A stretch of DNA of 64,000 nt from Rhabditophanes sp. KR3021. Its lineage: Eukaryota > Nematoda > Chromadorea > Rhabditida > Alloionematidae. Shown piece by piece: positions 37,617-47,947 of this stretch. A program made the position numbers and the translations under genes. Where the stretch lies: contig CAUJLY010000002.1 in the NCBI GenBank assembly GCA_963281155.1, forward strand, positions 4,402,001 through 4,466,000, in the 5' to 3' direction. The notes below the pieces were generated by a model. It was given only the letters and a program-made list of their open reading frames with translations, did not search any database and had not been told where the DNA came from. Numbering within the stretch: position 1 is the stretch's first letter; each line of letters begins with the position of its first letter.

Positions 37617-39128
37617 ATGAAGAAAACGCCTGGGGATTCTATCCTAAAAAGTTCAAATAACACTACCAATCCGGTGGCTGATAAGGAGGTCTTTCATAAT
37701 GCTGCTCGTCGGCGTGTTAGTTTCAGTGCTAGTAGAGAAGTCCAGTAAGTTAATTTCATTAGATGTTATGTGCCTAATCGATTGTTTAGATCCTACTCAG
37801 TCACAGATACTCACTTCCACATGGAAAGGATTGTTGAACGTGCTTCTTTGGGCAGTTCTTTCAGCGATTCTAATACGCAAGATTCCATTTGCAGTGGCAA
37901 AGACCCAAATGACACCATGGACATTATTGGCGGTAATTTGATGAATACCACTGATAAAACAATGGATTTTACACTTGATGGGACTTTATGCATTGGAAAT
38001 GATACTATGGATGTGATCAGCTACGGTATCCGTCCAACAATAAGAACTCCATCAACTCCAGCTAAGTTGGGGGAAGCAAAGAATTTATTTTCAAAGATGA
38101 TGAACAGTCCTGCTTATAATGGTACTCCACGTACTATTATTCCTGGTTCTTTAAGAAGAAGATCTCTTGGCAAACCTCTTGGTAAAATAACCTTTATCGA
38201 GCCAATCGTCGAAGAAGAGCAACCTCCCAGTCCTAATCAAACTCTATTAATTGACGAAAATGTATTGAACGAGGAATACTTAAATGCCGAGAAATATGTC
38301 GAGCAATTAAGCAAGTTCCAAGATGATATTAACAAACGAGATGCAAAATTAGCGGCTGCTAAAGAAGAAAGACTTCGGCAAGTTGATATGGATATGAATG
38401 AAGGTGGGATTTTGTGTGACACTACTTCAACTCCCTCTGAAGATTTTAGCTTTACCTTTAACTTAAATGAAAGCCAAGGCAATACATTGTCCCACGATGC
38501 TTCTTTCAAGTCCAACAAAGACAATAGTGTAGTGGACAATGATGTCGAGATGGTTTCATTTGAGGAAAGTCTTATCCAAAATGACATTTGCAGTTGGCTG
38601 ACTCCATTGACTTCAGAAAATGGAAGTGACTTTGAATTTGATCAAAATTATGATAGAAAATGTCCAGACTATCAACTGGCCCTTTTAACTGGATTAATGA
38701 GATGTGTTTTGTTTGATGAAGGAGAAAAACATGAAGTGTCTAAGAAGATTGTCAGTGGGTTTAACTCGCATGTCTTCTTGAATGGTTACCTAAGTAAAAG
38801 CAATAATAAATACCAATTACATGATTTGGAAAGCGAATTATCTAGTAGCAATGTCTCAAAGGCTATTAAAATTGTTCTCGGATTCAATTTTGACATTTAC
38901 GGAAGCAAGCTTGAACGTGCTGAAGCTTGGGCAGATTTATTTGACCTCTATGGAGGCGTAGTTGATCACATTTTTAGCAAAGCTAAGAAATTCTACAAGA
39001 AAACAGTTGCTCCATTGACACAAGAATCTGAACAAATGTGCTTAAGATTACAAGAATTATTAATCAAAGAACAACAGAAGAAGATGGAAATCGTTGAAAT
39101 ATTCAACCAAAAATATGTACCTAACTAA
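37617..39128 (+). CDS. knl-1: KNL1/Spc105-like outer kinetochore scaffold, short form
   Basis: Exons 37617-37744 and 37790-39128, with a 45-base intron, give 488 residues. KNL1 recruits PP1 and, through phosphorylated MELT repeats, BUB proteins to the kinetochore. Seen: SILK at residues 8-11 and RVSF at 33-36, the two PP1-docking motifs in the KNL1 order and spacing; three MELT-like repeats NDTMDII, DKTMDFT and NDTMDVI (Met at 86, 101, 116); a helical, charged C-terminal half with likely coiled coil at 175-215 and 440-480. C. elegans KNL-1 is about twice as long, and I could not recognise the C-terminal RWD pair, so this is a reduced version or a very diverged one. The double PP1 motif plus MELT array makes the assignment likely rather than certain. 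Confidence 0.75.
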
Positions 39129-39412
39129 TTTGTTTATTACTTTTTTGCCTTTTAATGTGGCATACTGTTTAAATAAATATTTCGAGCAGTTTACGCTTCT
39201 TTTAATAACGCTATTTGATTTAATAAAAGTTATTATATAATATCCGATCATTTGCTTCTCTCTATAATACTCTATTCATTGCTTGTCTGTAATATATATT
39301 GCAACGACATCTTGCAAGACAAGATTGGAATGTCGCTTATTGGACAGCATTTTAAAATAGATTTAAACAGTTTAAACGCTTTTTGTCCAATTACGTTTTA
39401 AGTAGCCACACC

Positions 39413-39649
39413 ATGTATCTCAAATTTTATCTTTCCGAAGAAGGCAAACGTGTCTATACTTTGAAGGTTTGTTCAGCTAAAATAGCATCCTATCATCTCT
39501 TTTTCCAGAAACACGACACAACCGGAGTCTTGACCCAATCTGCGCATCCTGCCAAATTTTCACCCGAAGACCAATTTTCTAAATACCGATTGATTACTAA
39601 GAAGAGATTTGAGTTGCTCCCAAATCAAACTAAGAAGACACTGTATTGA
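39413..39649 (+). CDS. nola-3: H/ACA snoRNP protein NOP10
   Basis: Exons 39413-39466 and 39509-39649, with a 42-base intron, give 64 residues, the standard NOP10 length. [18 protein letters not shown] and [18 protein letters not shown] are diagnostic; [10 protein letters not shown] closes the protein. NOP10 binds dyskerin in H/ACA particles that pseudouridylate rRNA and snRNA in nucleolus and Cajal bodies. The intron is open in frame (51 extra codons could be read through 39383-39649), but skipping it restores the family alignment exactly. A TTTTAAG acceptor lies shortly before the ATG. The next gene starts 115 bases downstream on the same strand, a spacing typical of nematode operons. Confidence 0.95.
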   Translation: MYLKFYLSEEGKRVYTLKVCSAKIASYHLFFQKHDTTGVLTQSAHPAKFSPEDQFSKYRLITKKRFELLPNQTKKTLY

Positions 39650-39764
39650 AAAGCCTTCATTTGTTGCTCTTTGTTACTTTTTTATTGTTGCTGTTTTAAT
39701 TTACTTTTTGACTACTTCATAAAGTCAATACTATAATTATTTTTATTTTACATTTTGAAGAAAT

Positions 39765-40147
39765 ATGATTGTTTGGGAATGGAGAAGGGTTTATCGCCAA
39801 TGGTTAAGAAATGCTTTTCCCGTAAAAAATATTTCTTATAAAGATGTAAGTCTAGCCATTGGAGATGTGAGTAGTAATATGTATATATTTAGGCAACTCG
39901 TAAGAAACTGATCCTCGGGTTTGCTTTCTTTTTTGTTGGTTGGAAATTGTTTGGCTTTATGATTCAAGACAAAATTTTGTTTAGATGGGATGAAGCCAGT
40001 GGCGAAATGCGTTATTTTGATGTACCAGAAGCTAAAGAATTGGTAAAGAAAGAGTTGTTACAACAAGAAAAAGAATCTTACAAAAAACCTTCTGTTGCTG
40101 ATCCTTCATTCGTTACAAGCACCATTTTCAACCTTGATTCCGATTAA
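39765..40147 (+). CDS. Small single-pass membrane protein, probably mitochondrial
   Basis: Exons 39765-39845 and 39893-40147, with a 47-base intron, give 111 residues. A basic N-terminus (WEWRRVYRQWLR) is followed by a TM segment near residues 32-50 (LILGFAFFFVGWKLFGFMI) and a polar, Lys/Glu-rich tail. This shape resembles small accessory subunits or assembly factors of inner-membrane complexes, but I do not recognise the family. CATTTTGAAG right before the start may be a trans-splice acceptor. It follows NOP10 by 115 bases in the same direction and may be co-transcribed. Confidence 0.75.
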
Positions 40148-40313
40148 GAACCCTAGTAGTGGATATCATATCTTTTGTAGTTGGCCGATAAATAGTACGT
40201 CTTTTATTTAAATAATATATTTCTGATGAATAAAAATTAAAAATACAATCTTTTGGTAAAGCTTTTGAGGTCAGAGAAACTGTAAAAATATTTATATCAC
40301 ACACTTAAATAAT

Positions 40314-41587
40314 TTATCTGTAATCATTCGTTGAAAGGCTTCTTAGTTCATACTCAAACACCACGTCCCAAACTTTTTTGAGGCATGTTATGTAATTTCG
40401 ACGATCTCCTTTCTTCACAATACGAAGTCTATCTTCTAACGCTCCGGCTAAATAAATAAAATAATGTTAATGTCTATATTTTGATTAACTTACTATATTT
40501 GGATACATCTTCGATAGAAAGTTCATCGTAGTCGATGGAAAACTGCCTAATACTGTCCATTTCTGAGTCATGTCTTTCTTCCGATGCTGTGTTAGCTTCG
40601 GAGTCACTATCAACTTTAATTCGTTTTAATTCAATAACCGATTCGTTTTCTTTTTCTATATTATTTACATGATTGGAATTTGGCATCATTTCACTACTAA
40701 AGTTACCCCATTGTTTTTGAATTGCTTGAAAGTCTTTCATACATTCTTCCATAAATTTATGATTAATTACATTGTCGGGAGAGGAGGCTTCCTTACTTCG
40801 TTCCCGTTTAAGTCGCCTCATTTCGGCTCTAGCAGATCTATGTTTGATTAGTTCAGTTCCACGAACTGGTTTCAAAAAGGACATTGGGTCGTAGTAAATC
40901 CAACTGGGCTCAGCAGCAGCGTCCTTGTGGTTCATACGCTTATCTACAACCTGAAATATAAAACATATTATATTCACATTTAAATGATATTGCTTTCTAA
41001 GAGTGCTGTTCGATATAAAAGGCAAATTCGGCTTGATTAACTTAATTCGTCATTTATCTTAACCGCAGTCCAGAATGTTTTGTGCAAACTTACGCGCCAG
41101 TAGTCCAACAGGTTTTTCCATACCGTTTTGATCATATCCGCTGAAATATAAATGAGGTTAGTATTTGAATTATGGTTAGTTTAACTATATTTGTACAACT
41201 TTTATTCACTAAATATACTTGTTAAAACTTTTGATACTTTCCATATATTTAATTAACTTTTAAGAAGCTTATGACACGGCCAAACTTACGATCATGCAAT
41301 ACATGTGTTTCGGGAAACTGGTCCTTCAACATTGCTGCCAAGTTGTTCCACGCCTGCCTTTTGATAGGAGTAGATCGGTATTCGGGATTATTGTAGTTCC
41401 AAATACAAGGATTATCCCGCACACATCCTACAATCCTCATCTTCATTTCCTTAGTAATACCTTTGAGGGGGTCTTCGGGGTTCAAGGAAGTCGAAGGGCA
41501 TAGTGATAATAGTGAGGGAGAAGGATTGTGATTATTCATGAATGTTAAACCCTTCAATGATTCAAATGAATCTTGAAATGAAGTCAT
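40314..41587 (-). CDS. MADF-domain DNA-binding protein
   Basis: Exons 41587-41290, 41140-41094, 40950-40494 and 40447-40314, phases consistent, give 311 residues. The MADF domain (residues about 55-120) reads IVGCVRDNPCIWNYNNPEYR, KRQAWNNLAAML, then across splices DMIKTVWKNLLDYWR and VVDKR; this Myb-like fold binds DNA and is common in sequence-specific regulators. The middle is basic then acidic (HRSARAEMRRLKRERSKE, later SDSEANTASEERHDSEMD), and the C-terminus is helical (ALEDRLRIVKK, LKKVWDVVFEYEL), in the place where related proteins have a BESS domain, though I cannot confirm one. The start is uncertain: the frame is open upstream to about 41707, possibly behind an acceptor at 41683-41690. 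Confidence 0.82.
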
Positions 41588-44359
41588 ATTTAGCAGTAGA
41601 TCAAAGAGAATTGGTTGCGACAGCTTGTCTTTTAAATGAAATAAAGAGGAGTTAGTATATGGTGATAATGTGTGGTTGGAAACTCTATCGTCACGATTCG
41701 TTGTCAAAATATATTATGTACGCGAGTACTTACATAATAAGAGAACCAAAAAACAAAAACATAGTATGTAAAAAAGCGACGTTCAAAGACCATGATAAAC
41801 TAAATTTAGGCGGAAAACACATCTATGTATTTATTTATACACAGATATACTTACACAAATATGTATTGAAAGCAGTAGAGAGATGATGCCTTAAAGAAAA
41901 AAGGACTGCAGATATATGTGTTCATTTGAAAATATGTATTCTGGTAAACATTTAAAAAGTTAGCGTACAAAAAGGCTGCGAGTGCCATTGTCACATGTTT
42001 CTGAAATAAAAATTGGGTGGAGAGTGGGGTAAAAATGTATGATTCATGGTAGGAAGTTTCCAAAGAAGTCGTTGATGGTGACAGGAAAGAAGGATTAGGA
42101 AACGCGGTGGTTGGTAATTGCGCGTTATATTTACAAAATCCTTTGATAACGCAATTATTAATAAGGTTCAAGTTGTAAAAAGAGAGCGAAGCTTTTTTGT
42201 CACTAATAACGTGTGATGAATAAAACGTCATGCTATATATCATATGATATTTCCTTACTATTAAACAGTTGCAGGCTGATGAAAGAGAGCGAGGTGAAAA
42301 TATAGTGCATGTTTAGATAACAGAAGAAGAAGAACTTGTTTAAGGTGATCTTGTTTGAAGAGTTCAGTTAAAAAGCTAAGCATTTAACAAAAAGCAATGC
42401 AGTGAAAATGGCACTCACAAAAAATGAAGAATAAAGGGAAAGTGCAAATGTAGCTCTATTTGACAAAATGACAACTTAACACGGACAAACCCATCTGAAC
42501 ATTTATTTAGGGGTGATTGATTGTAGAGCGTTTAAATTATAATACACAGGTAAAATGTGATTTCAGGCGATAGAAATCAGCTGGTTTGGACATAACCTTT
42601 TGTCTATTTCGTAAGATAGTTTTGACGGTGTCGCGACCGAATAATATATATGAACATATGTGAATAATTAATAATGGGATGGCTTTAAATAATGAATCGC
42701 AAAAAGTGCTGATTAAGCAACACAGAAAATGCCATTTTTAAATATCAAGCCTTTTCTTAAGCTAAATACTTATTGTTATAAAGAAATATTATGTGATGTT
42801 ATTGCTTATTAATCTCTCAAATTATTATTGAAGAAGTATTTAAAGAGTGTTGAAAGAGTATTGAGAATCGCAAACGTATTGTGAATCTAAAGAGTATTTA
42901 TTTGTCTTTTCCAAACCTGTAGACTTGTTATTGTTTGCTTTTAAATATTTCTAATTTTTTGGAGGCTTGTACTAATGTAAAAATTTCTATTTAAAAACAA
43001 AAAATATTACTAATTAAGTGCCGTTTCTAGAGTTTGTGCCTTTTGAGGTGGGAGAGAAGCTTTTGTTTATTAAAAACAATTGCCAAATGCATACACAACC
43101 ATCCAAAATAATAATAATATAGGATAGAGATAAATGGCACATTATATGATGTAGGATGTGAAGTGAGTGTGGATAAGTATATGTTATCAAAAAACAACTT
43201 TTCAAGCAACAAGGATGATGCAAGTTCGTCGAATCTCGCTTCTGTTTACAGTGCAAAAGGTCTTTATCAGCTGATTAGGCAAAGCAAAGTGTGATTCAAA
43301 GTAAATAGGGAAATATTTCCATTATGCTTTACAAATTTTGTGATTGGCAATCCGAGATACAAAAAAAGCAAATGATTCAAAAGATATGATGATTTGCCTT
43401 CATGTGTGATCTTTGGACACGGAGCGACTGGCAGCACCCCGAGAATCAAAAAACATACAAAAAAGCTAGATTGTTTTTTTGCTTTGTCTTATCTTGGTAA
43501 TTCCTTTTTCAAAAATATCTCTATGTTGTGCTTTATTTTTCTTCAATCTTTGACTGCCTTCTAATTGACAGCGACATAAAAAAGTTGTTGTCATAAAAAA
43601 GTGTACGTGGTATGTTCTCGAAACACTCTTGACTCTCTTTCCAGACTCCAGCAAAAAACATAAAAAATAATATTTCAAAATATAGAGATAAACATGGACG
43701 CTGACGGTGTCGTTTTTTATGTAATGCTAGAGACAAAAAACGAAAACAGGAAGTCTAGCGGCTGGTTTTACGTTTTTTGTTATTATCTTTTTTTCAAGTT
43801 GGCAGGCCCATCATCATCGCCTAACACATCAAATGGAGAAGTGCTTTTTCTAAGCAGAAAAGATACACATATTCGTAGACAGCTCGCACTTTTTTTAGGA
43901 GAAATTTGTTTTGAAGACAAAAAATATATATCTGTTTACTATGGGCAAACTCTCTAAGCTACACAATTTTGTTTTTATGTGCTCCGACGACTAAAAAATT
44001 CACTTATATTATCGCGATTTATCCCCCTTTTCTGACTGAGGTGGCAATACAAAAATAAAGTGTTTGTGTGTGTTGTTTTGATAAAATGACGCTGCGAGTA
44101 AAACAAGGTGGTGATGTAGATTATGAGCTGTTGATGCGAAGTGTTGTGTCAAGACATTTCATAAAAAATGGGCTTCCAAAAAACATTCAAACGAGATGTT
44201 TGGTCTTTCACGATTTAACTACACAACAAACGGAATAAGCTTGAAAGGGAGCGATGTTTTGAAGGTTTATGTTGATGGGGATATGTCCAAATAACATTTA
44301 CTTTTCAATGCAAGATCACTTTAATAGTCGGAAGGATATGTGCGAAATGAGCACAAATT

Positions 44360-44399
44360 AAATGTTATCAAATGCTATCAAATGTTTTCAAATATTTTC
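44360..44399. repeat. 10-bp tandem repeat, 4 units
   Basis: Units AAATGTTATC, AAATGCTATC, AAATGTTTTC and AAATATTTTC in direct succession. Confidence 0.85.
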
Positions 44400-45396
44400 A
44401 AAAACAAAGGAAGATTAAGTTTTTGTAATCTCAATAAGTATTCCATTATCTATATAAAAAGTACTGAATTGTTTTACAATTGCTAAAAAGAATTTAATAT
44501 CTCAAAAGTAATATAATACACTATTAATAATAATCAGATTCAGAGATTAGCTACAGAAACTTGCAAAACAAACAAAAAGGACAAAGCAAGCTTTTGAGCC
44601 ATTGTAAATTTTATTAAATAGGTGCATAAGTGTATATTATCAAGTATTAGTTAAACTGGGAGCTAAATAGTTCGATAGAAGAAAGTAAATGGCAGTAATG
44701 ATGATTACGTTTTTTCCTAAAGTACAAGCGAACGACACTCTCATAAAAACAGAAACTTTTTTCTTCATCCTAAAGTACGCATTCTTTTTTCATTCGTACT
44801 TTATTGTCACGTAATGTAGGTTTTCTGGTATGCATAAGGTTGGCAAAAAGTACATTTTTTCAAAAGGGCGATTTCCTCCACTGCTGACACAGGACCACAT
44901 TTTATGTTTATATACTAATACTTAAATACGCGTAGGTCTAAAGATTCAATCATCACATTTTTACTTAAAGTACTAACCAATTCGAAAGTCTTTCTGAATA
45001 ATTAACTTTTTATTAATTAGTTTAATGAAAAGGTACTTTAGATCAAATACATCTTATTCAACAATTAAATATTAACAACCTTTACATTTATGCACAGTAT
45101 TTAGGCTTTGTGCTGGAATAATTAAAATCGTAGCAAAAATAATTATCAGAAAAACTACTATTTAATGCCTAAAATCATATTTTGGCATTAGGGCTAATAA
45201 GACTATTAGGAGTAATATGTACTTATGACCAATATTTACTTAATCTGATGAAAAGCTCACGTTTAAATCACTAATTTCGAATTATTGAAGTTGCGAAAGT
45301 ATTTTTTTAAAGGAAGATTGAAAAAAAATAAATTTACAGATGATATCCGAAATGATAGATTAGCTTATAATTACCTTAAATGTAATATTGTACTCG

Positions 45397-45502
45397 CCTT
45401 AGATTTAAATCGCGTATGTCTTTGATTTAAAATTGCGCATGCCTTAGACTTAAAATTGAGATGGCTAAGATTTAAAATCGGGCTTGAGTTGGATTTGAAT
45501 TG
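45397..45502. repeat. 23-bp minisatellite, about 4.6 units
   Basis: Four full 23-base units at 45397-45419, 45420-45442, 45443-45465 and 45466-45488 and a partial fifth, sharing the core GATTTAAAATTGCG with 2-7 differences each. Located about 330 bases downstream of the SXP/RAL-2-like gene's stop codon. Confidence 0.85.
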
Positions 45503-45835
45503 TTTTTGAAAGCCATCATTTTACACTCTTTCTTAGAAGATATCATAAGCCATTTATTTTGCACAAAAATTCATTGCTTGTTTCGCAAATATTAAATGTT
45601 CCAAATTTGTGTTTATTTTGAATTCCATTAAGTATTAACAATATGGGTACTTAAAATAGGTTCTGACAGATTAGATCTTTAAAAATGATATATTTAATAA
45701 AACTTTTTATTAATGCTTAATACAAAATAAACAAAGGTTTTAACAAACAGTTGAATATATTAAAAATAGTATTCGCAAACGTTTCCACCACAATTTCAGT
45801 GGTATGAACAAAAATCTTATGTTCAAAATTTCAGT

Positions 45836-47947
45836 TTAGTAGTATTGTCTTGGAATAAGAGTGTAAGAGACGGTACGGATGTCTTCGCACATTTGACGCT
45901 CCATGGCCTTGACTTCAGCTAGCTCATCATGGTAAGTACTGTCATTGTTGAGTTTGAGAGCTTTCAACTTGGCTACATATTCGGTCAACTTGGTGCCGAA
46001 CTTTTCAGCGGCAGATTCTGCGGTTTCCAAGCGAGCAATCTTCTTCTTTTCGACAGTTTCAAAGTGTTCAACAAATGCAGCATTAACAACGTCTCCTTGT
46101 TTCTTGGCCCATGCAGCTTCCAGTGCATTGACTTCCTTCTTGGACATATCCTTGTTTGTCTTACGAATTGAAATATACTCTTCAACAAGGGGGGCTTCCA
46201 AACCCTGAAGGAATGGAAAGCCTTTTTTTTGTGGCTTAGTCTTCTTTTCTTCAGAAGTAGATCTAGGAGCTCCTACTGAAACTTCGTTTTCAAGAACCTT
46301 CTTCAATTCAGAGCGTACACCAGTTGGTGCTTCATTTACCAAATTCTTAATCTTTATTCTCTCATCTCGGAAAGAGATATTCTCCTCCTTCTTAATGTTT
46401 TCACAATCATCATACAATTTCTTGGCCTCGGCACTGAGAGCTTCGTACTTGGAAGCTTTGTTTTTTTCAAACTCGCTTCTCTTTTGGTTTAATTCCTCAA
46501 TAAAAGTATTGTACTTTTGCTGAAATAAAATTTGTTAAAAAAAGCTTAAACGACTCAATTACTTACTTGTACTTCCTCAGATTGTTCTCTAATAAACTCC
46601 TCTTCGGCTTTTTTCAACTCAGCCTTGGTGAGCTTGTCATTGTTTCTGATTTTAAGAAACTCCTTGACGATCTAAAATAGGTGTTAAGCAAATTATTATT
46701 AGTTTTTATGATTTTTTAGTTTATTTGGATGAATAATGGGTACTGTGTGCAAATATAAAAAAAACTCTATGCAAACAAAATTTGCTTTAAGAAAATGGAA
46801 TATATTCAAATAATTTCAACATATTTGACAAATCAAGGTGCCGTGTTATCAGTATATGCTGTTGTTATCAATGTTACTATCCTTTTAATCAATTTATGTC
46901 GTCAAAATGTCAAAGCAGCGTAAGATGAAAGCTAGCATTCTTGCCCAACATCGGGCTAGACCGGTAAAAGATTGGGGAGCGGTGTTATGCGAAATACTCG
47001 ACAAACAAGGAGATGGCATGATCTATACTCTCCAAGAGGAAGGAGCTTCTCAAATCAAGTATTTTGGATCGTCAAGCGATGAAAATGGAAAGGCTTCTAG
47101 ACAGACCAAGTAAATTGAAAGAAAAGATGATAAAGCTATATGGATGAATACTTGTCCTGAAAAGAGGGTAAAGATTGCATTACATAAGTATGATGTTGGC
47201 TACGGATATGGAATTCTTGTTGATTGCTGATGGGTTTACAAAACCTAATCATGTTCTTACTAATTCTAAAAGTAACTGCTCCATGTTTAAGAAGTATAAC
47301 AATAATAAGCCCGGTAAGAGCAGCGCCGTAACCGCAGAGAAACTTGTTAACGAGCATGAAGTAATGGCTCTGTTATCTGAATTGTGGACTCCAGAACATA
47401 AGAAGGTAGTTAAGGCAACAGAAGTAATAAACGCTAAAAGAAGAAAAGGAATTAAGATCCCAGTTGGTTTGGAAGAAATAAAAAGACTTAGTGATATTTG
47501 TTTTAGATCAAAATGAGTATGTATTGCTAACATTTCCATCTTAATACACATAATCATTATTACTATATTACATATTTATAATTAAAGTAAATTATATCTC
47601 ATTGTATTTGTTTGTATCCTTTGTTATTAATAACCGTTTGTCTAGGTCCCATACTACTTCTTTTCAAGGAATAAGAAATATTTACAACAATTTTAGAATC
47701 ATCAACTACTCCTGTCACGTAACAATACGATCTGGGAGGTTAATTTGGTGTAATTTGTAAACACGAAATTTAATTTATTTAAACTCACGTTCTCAGTAAA
47801 GGCTCCCAGAAAGTGTTCACCATTAGCAGAGCGTTGAGCATTGAATCGATATTGACGATTGTTTCCAAAATTGCGTCGGTTTCCACCAAGAAAACCTCCT
47901 CTGCCACGGCCTCCTCTGCGTGAATTATATGATTTGTATTCAGCCAT
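45836..47947 (-). CDS. Two-domain SXP/RAL-2 (DUF148) protein with RGG-type N-terminus
   Basis: Exons 47947-47789, 46671-46567 and 46519-45836, all phase 0, give 315 residues. Splicing joins HFLGAFTEN to IVKEFLKIRNND, recreating the FL-x-G-A---VKEF opening of the nematode-specific SXP/RAL-2 domain; a second opening, FPFLQGLEAPLVEEYISIRK, starts domain 2 near residue 175. Each has the following lTk(k)aE, W/F--kq---v helix pattern. Family members are abundant, often secreted nematode antigens of unknown function. Here the first 40 residues are Arg/Gly/Asn-rich (SRRGGRGRGGFLGGNRRNFG) and no signal peptide is seen unless an upstream exon exists; a TTATCTTCAG acceptor just before the ATG, with the frame open back to it (IPFTDIPRRDGK), makes this possible. 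The 1.1-kb intron 1 contains antisense coding debris. Confidence 0.72.
46907..47516 (+). pseudogene. Two-piece degenerate ORF in SXP/RAL-2 gene intron, antisense to host
   Basis: First piece, 46907-47113, encodes MSKQRKMKASILAQHRARPV and ends NGKASRQTK; beyond its stop the frame stays open for 35 more codons. A second piece in another frame, 47175-47516, contains NEHEVMALLSELWTPEHKKV and KRRKGIKIPVGLEEIKRLSD. Together they look like one gene of about 190 codons broken by a stop and a frameshift. Both pieces are quite long for chance in this A+T-rich DNA. Family not recognised. It might instead be a live nested gene with an intron I could not place. Confidence 0.45.

Larger units (their letters stand above)
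41710..45830. other. Intergenic desert with short tandem repeats
   Basis: No convincing gene. A 50-codon frame at 44086 (MTLRVKQGGDVDYELLMRSV) and an 87-codon frame at 43694 are the best candidates but match nothing I know. Base composition shifts here toward purine-rich on the plus strand between about 42.0 and 43.5 kb. Contains the minisatellites at 44360 and 45397. Confidence 0.5.

Noticed and set aside
43694..43957. 87-codon plus-strand ORF
   Set aside because: No family, hydrophobic and low-complexity mix, no acceptor near the start, isolated in a desert.
44086..44238. 50-codon ORF starting MTLRVKQGG
   Set aside because: Reasonable composition but too short, no match and no flanking gene structure; only mentioned in the desert entry.
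47702..47947. Read-through of the exon at 47789-47947 into an 81-codon small RGG protein ending RDRSS
   Set aside because: Splicing at GTGAGT to the exon at 46671 recreates the SXP/RAL-2 domain opening in phase, which explains the exon better.
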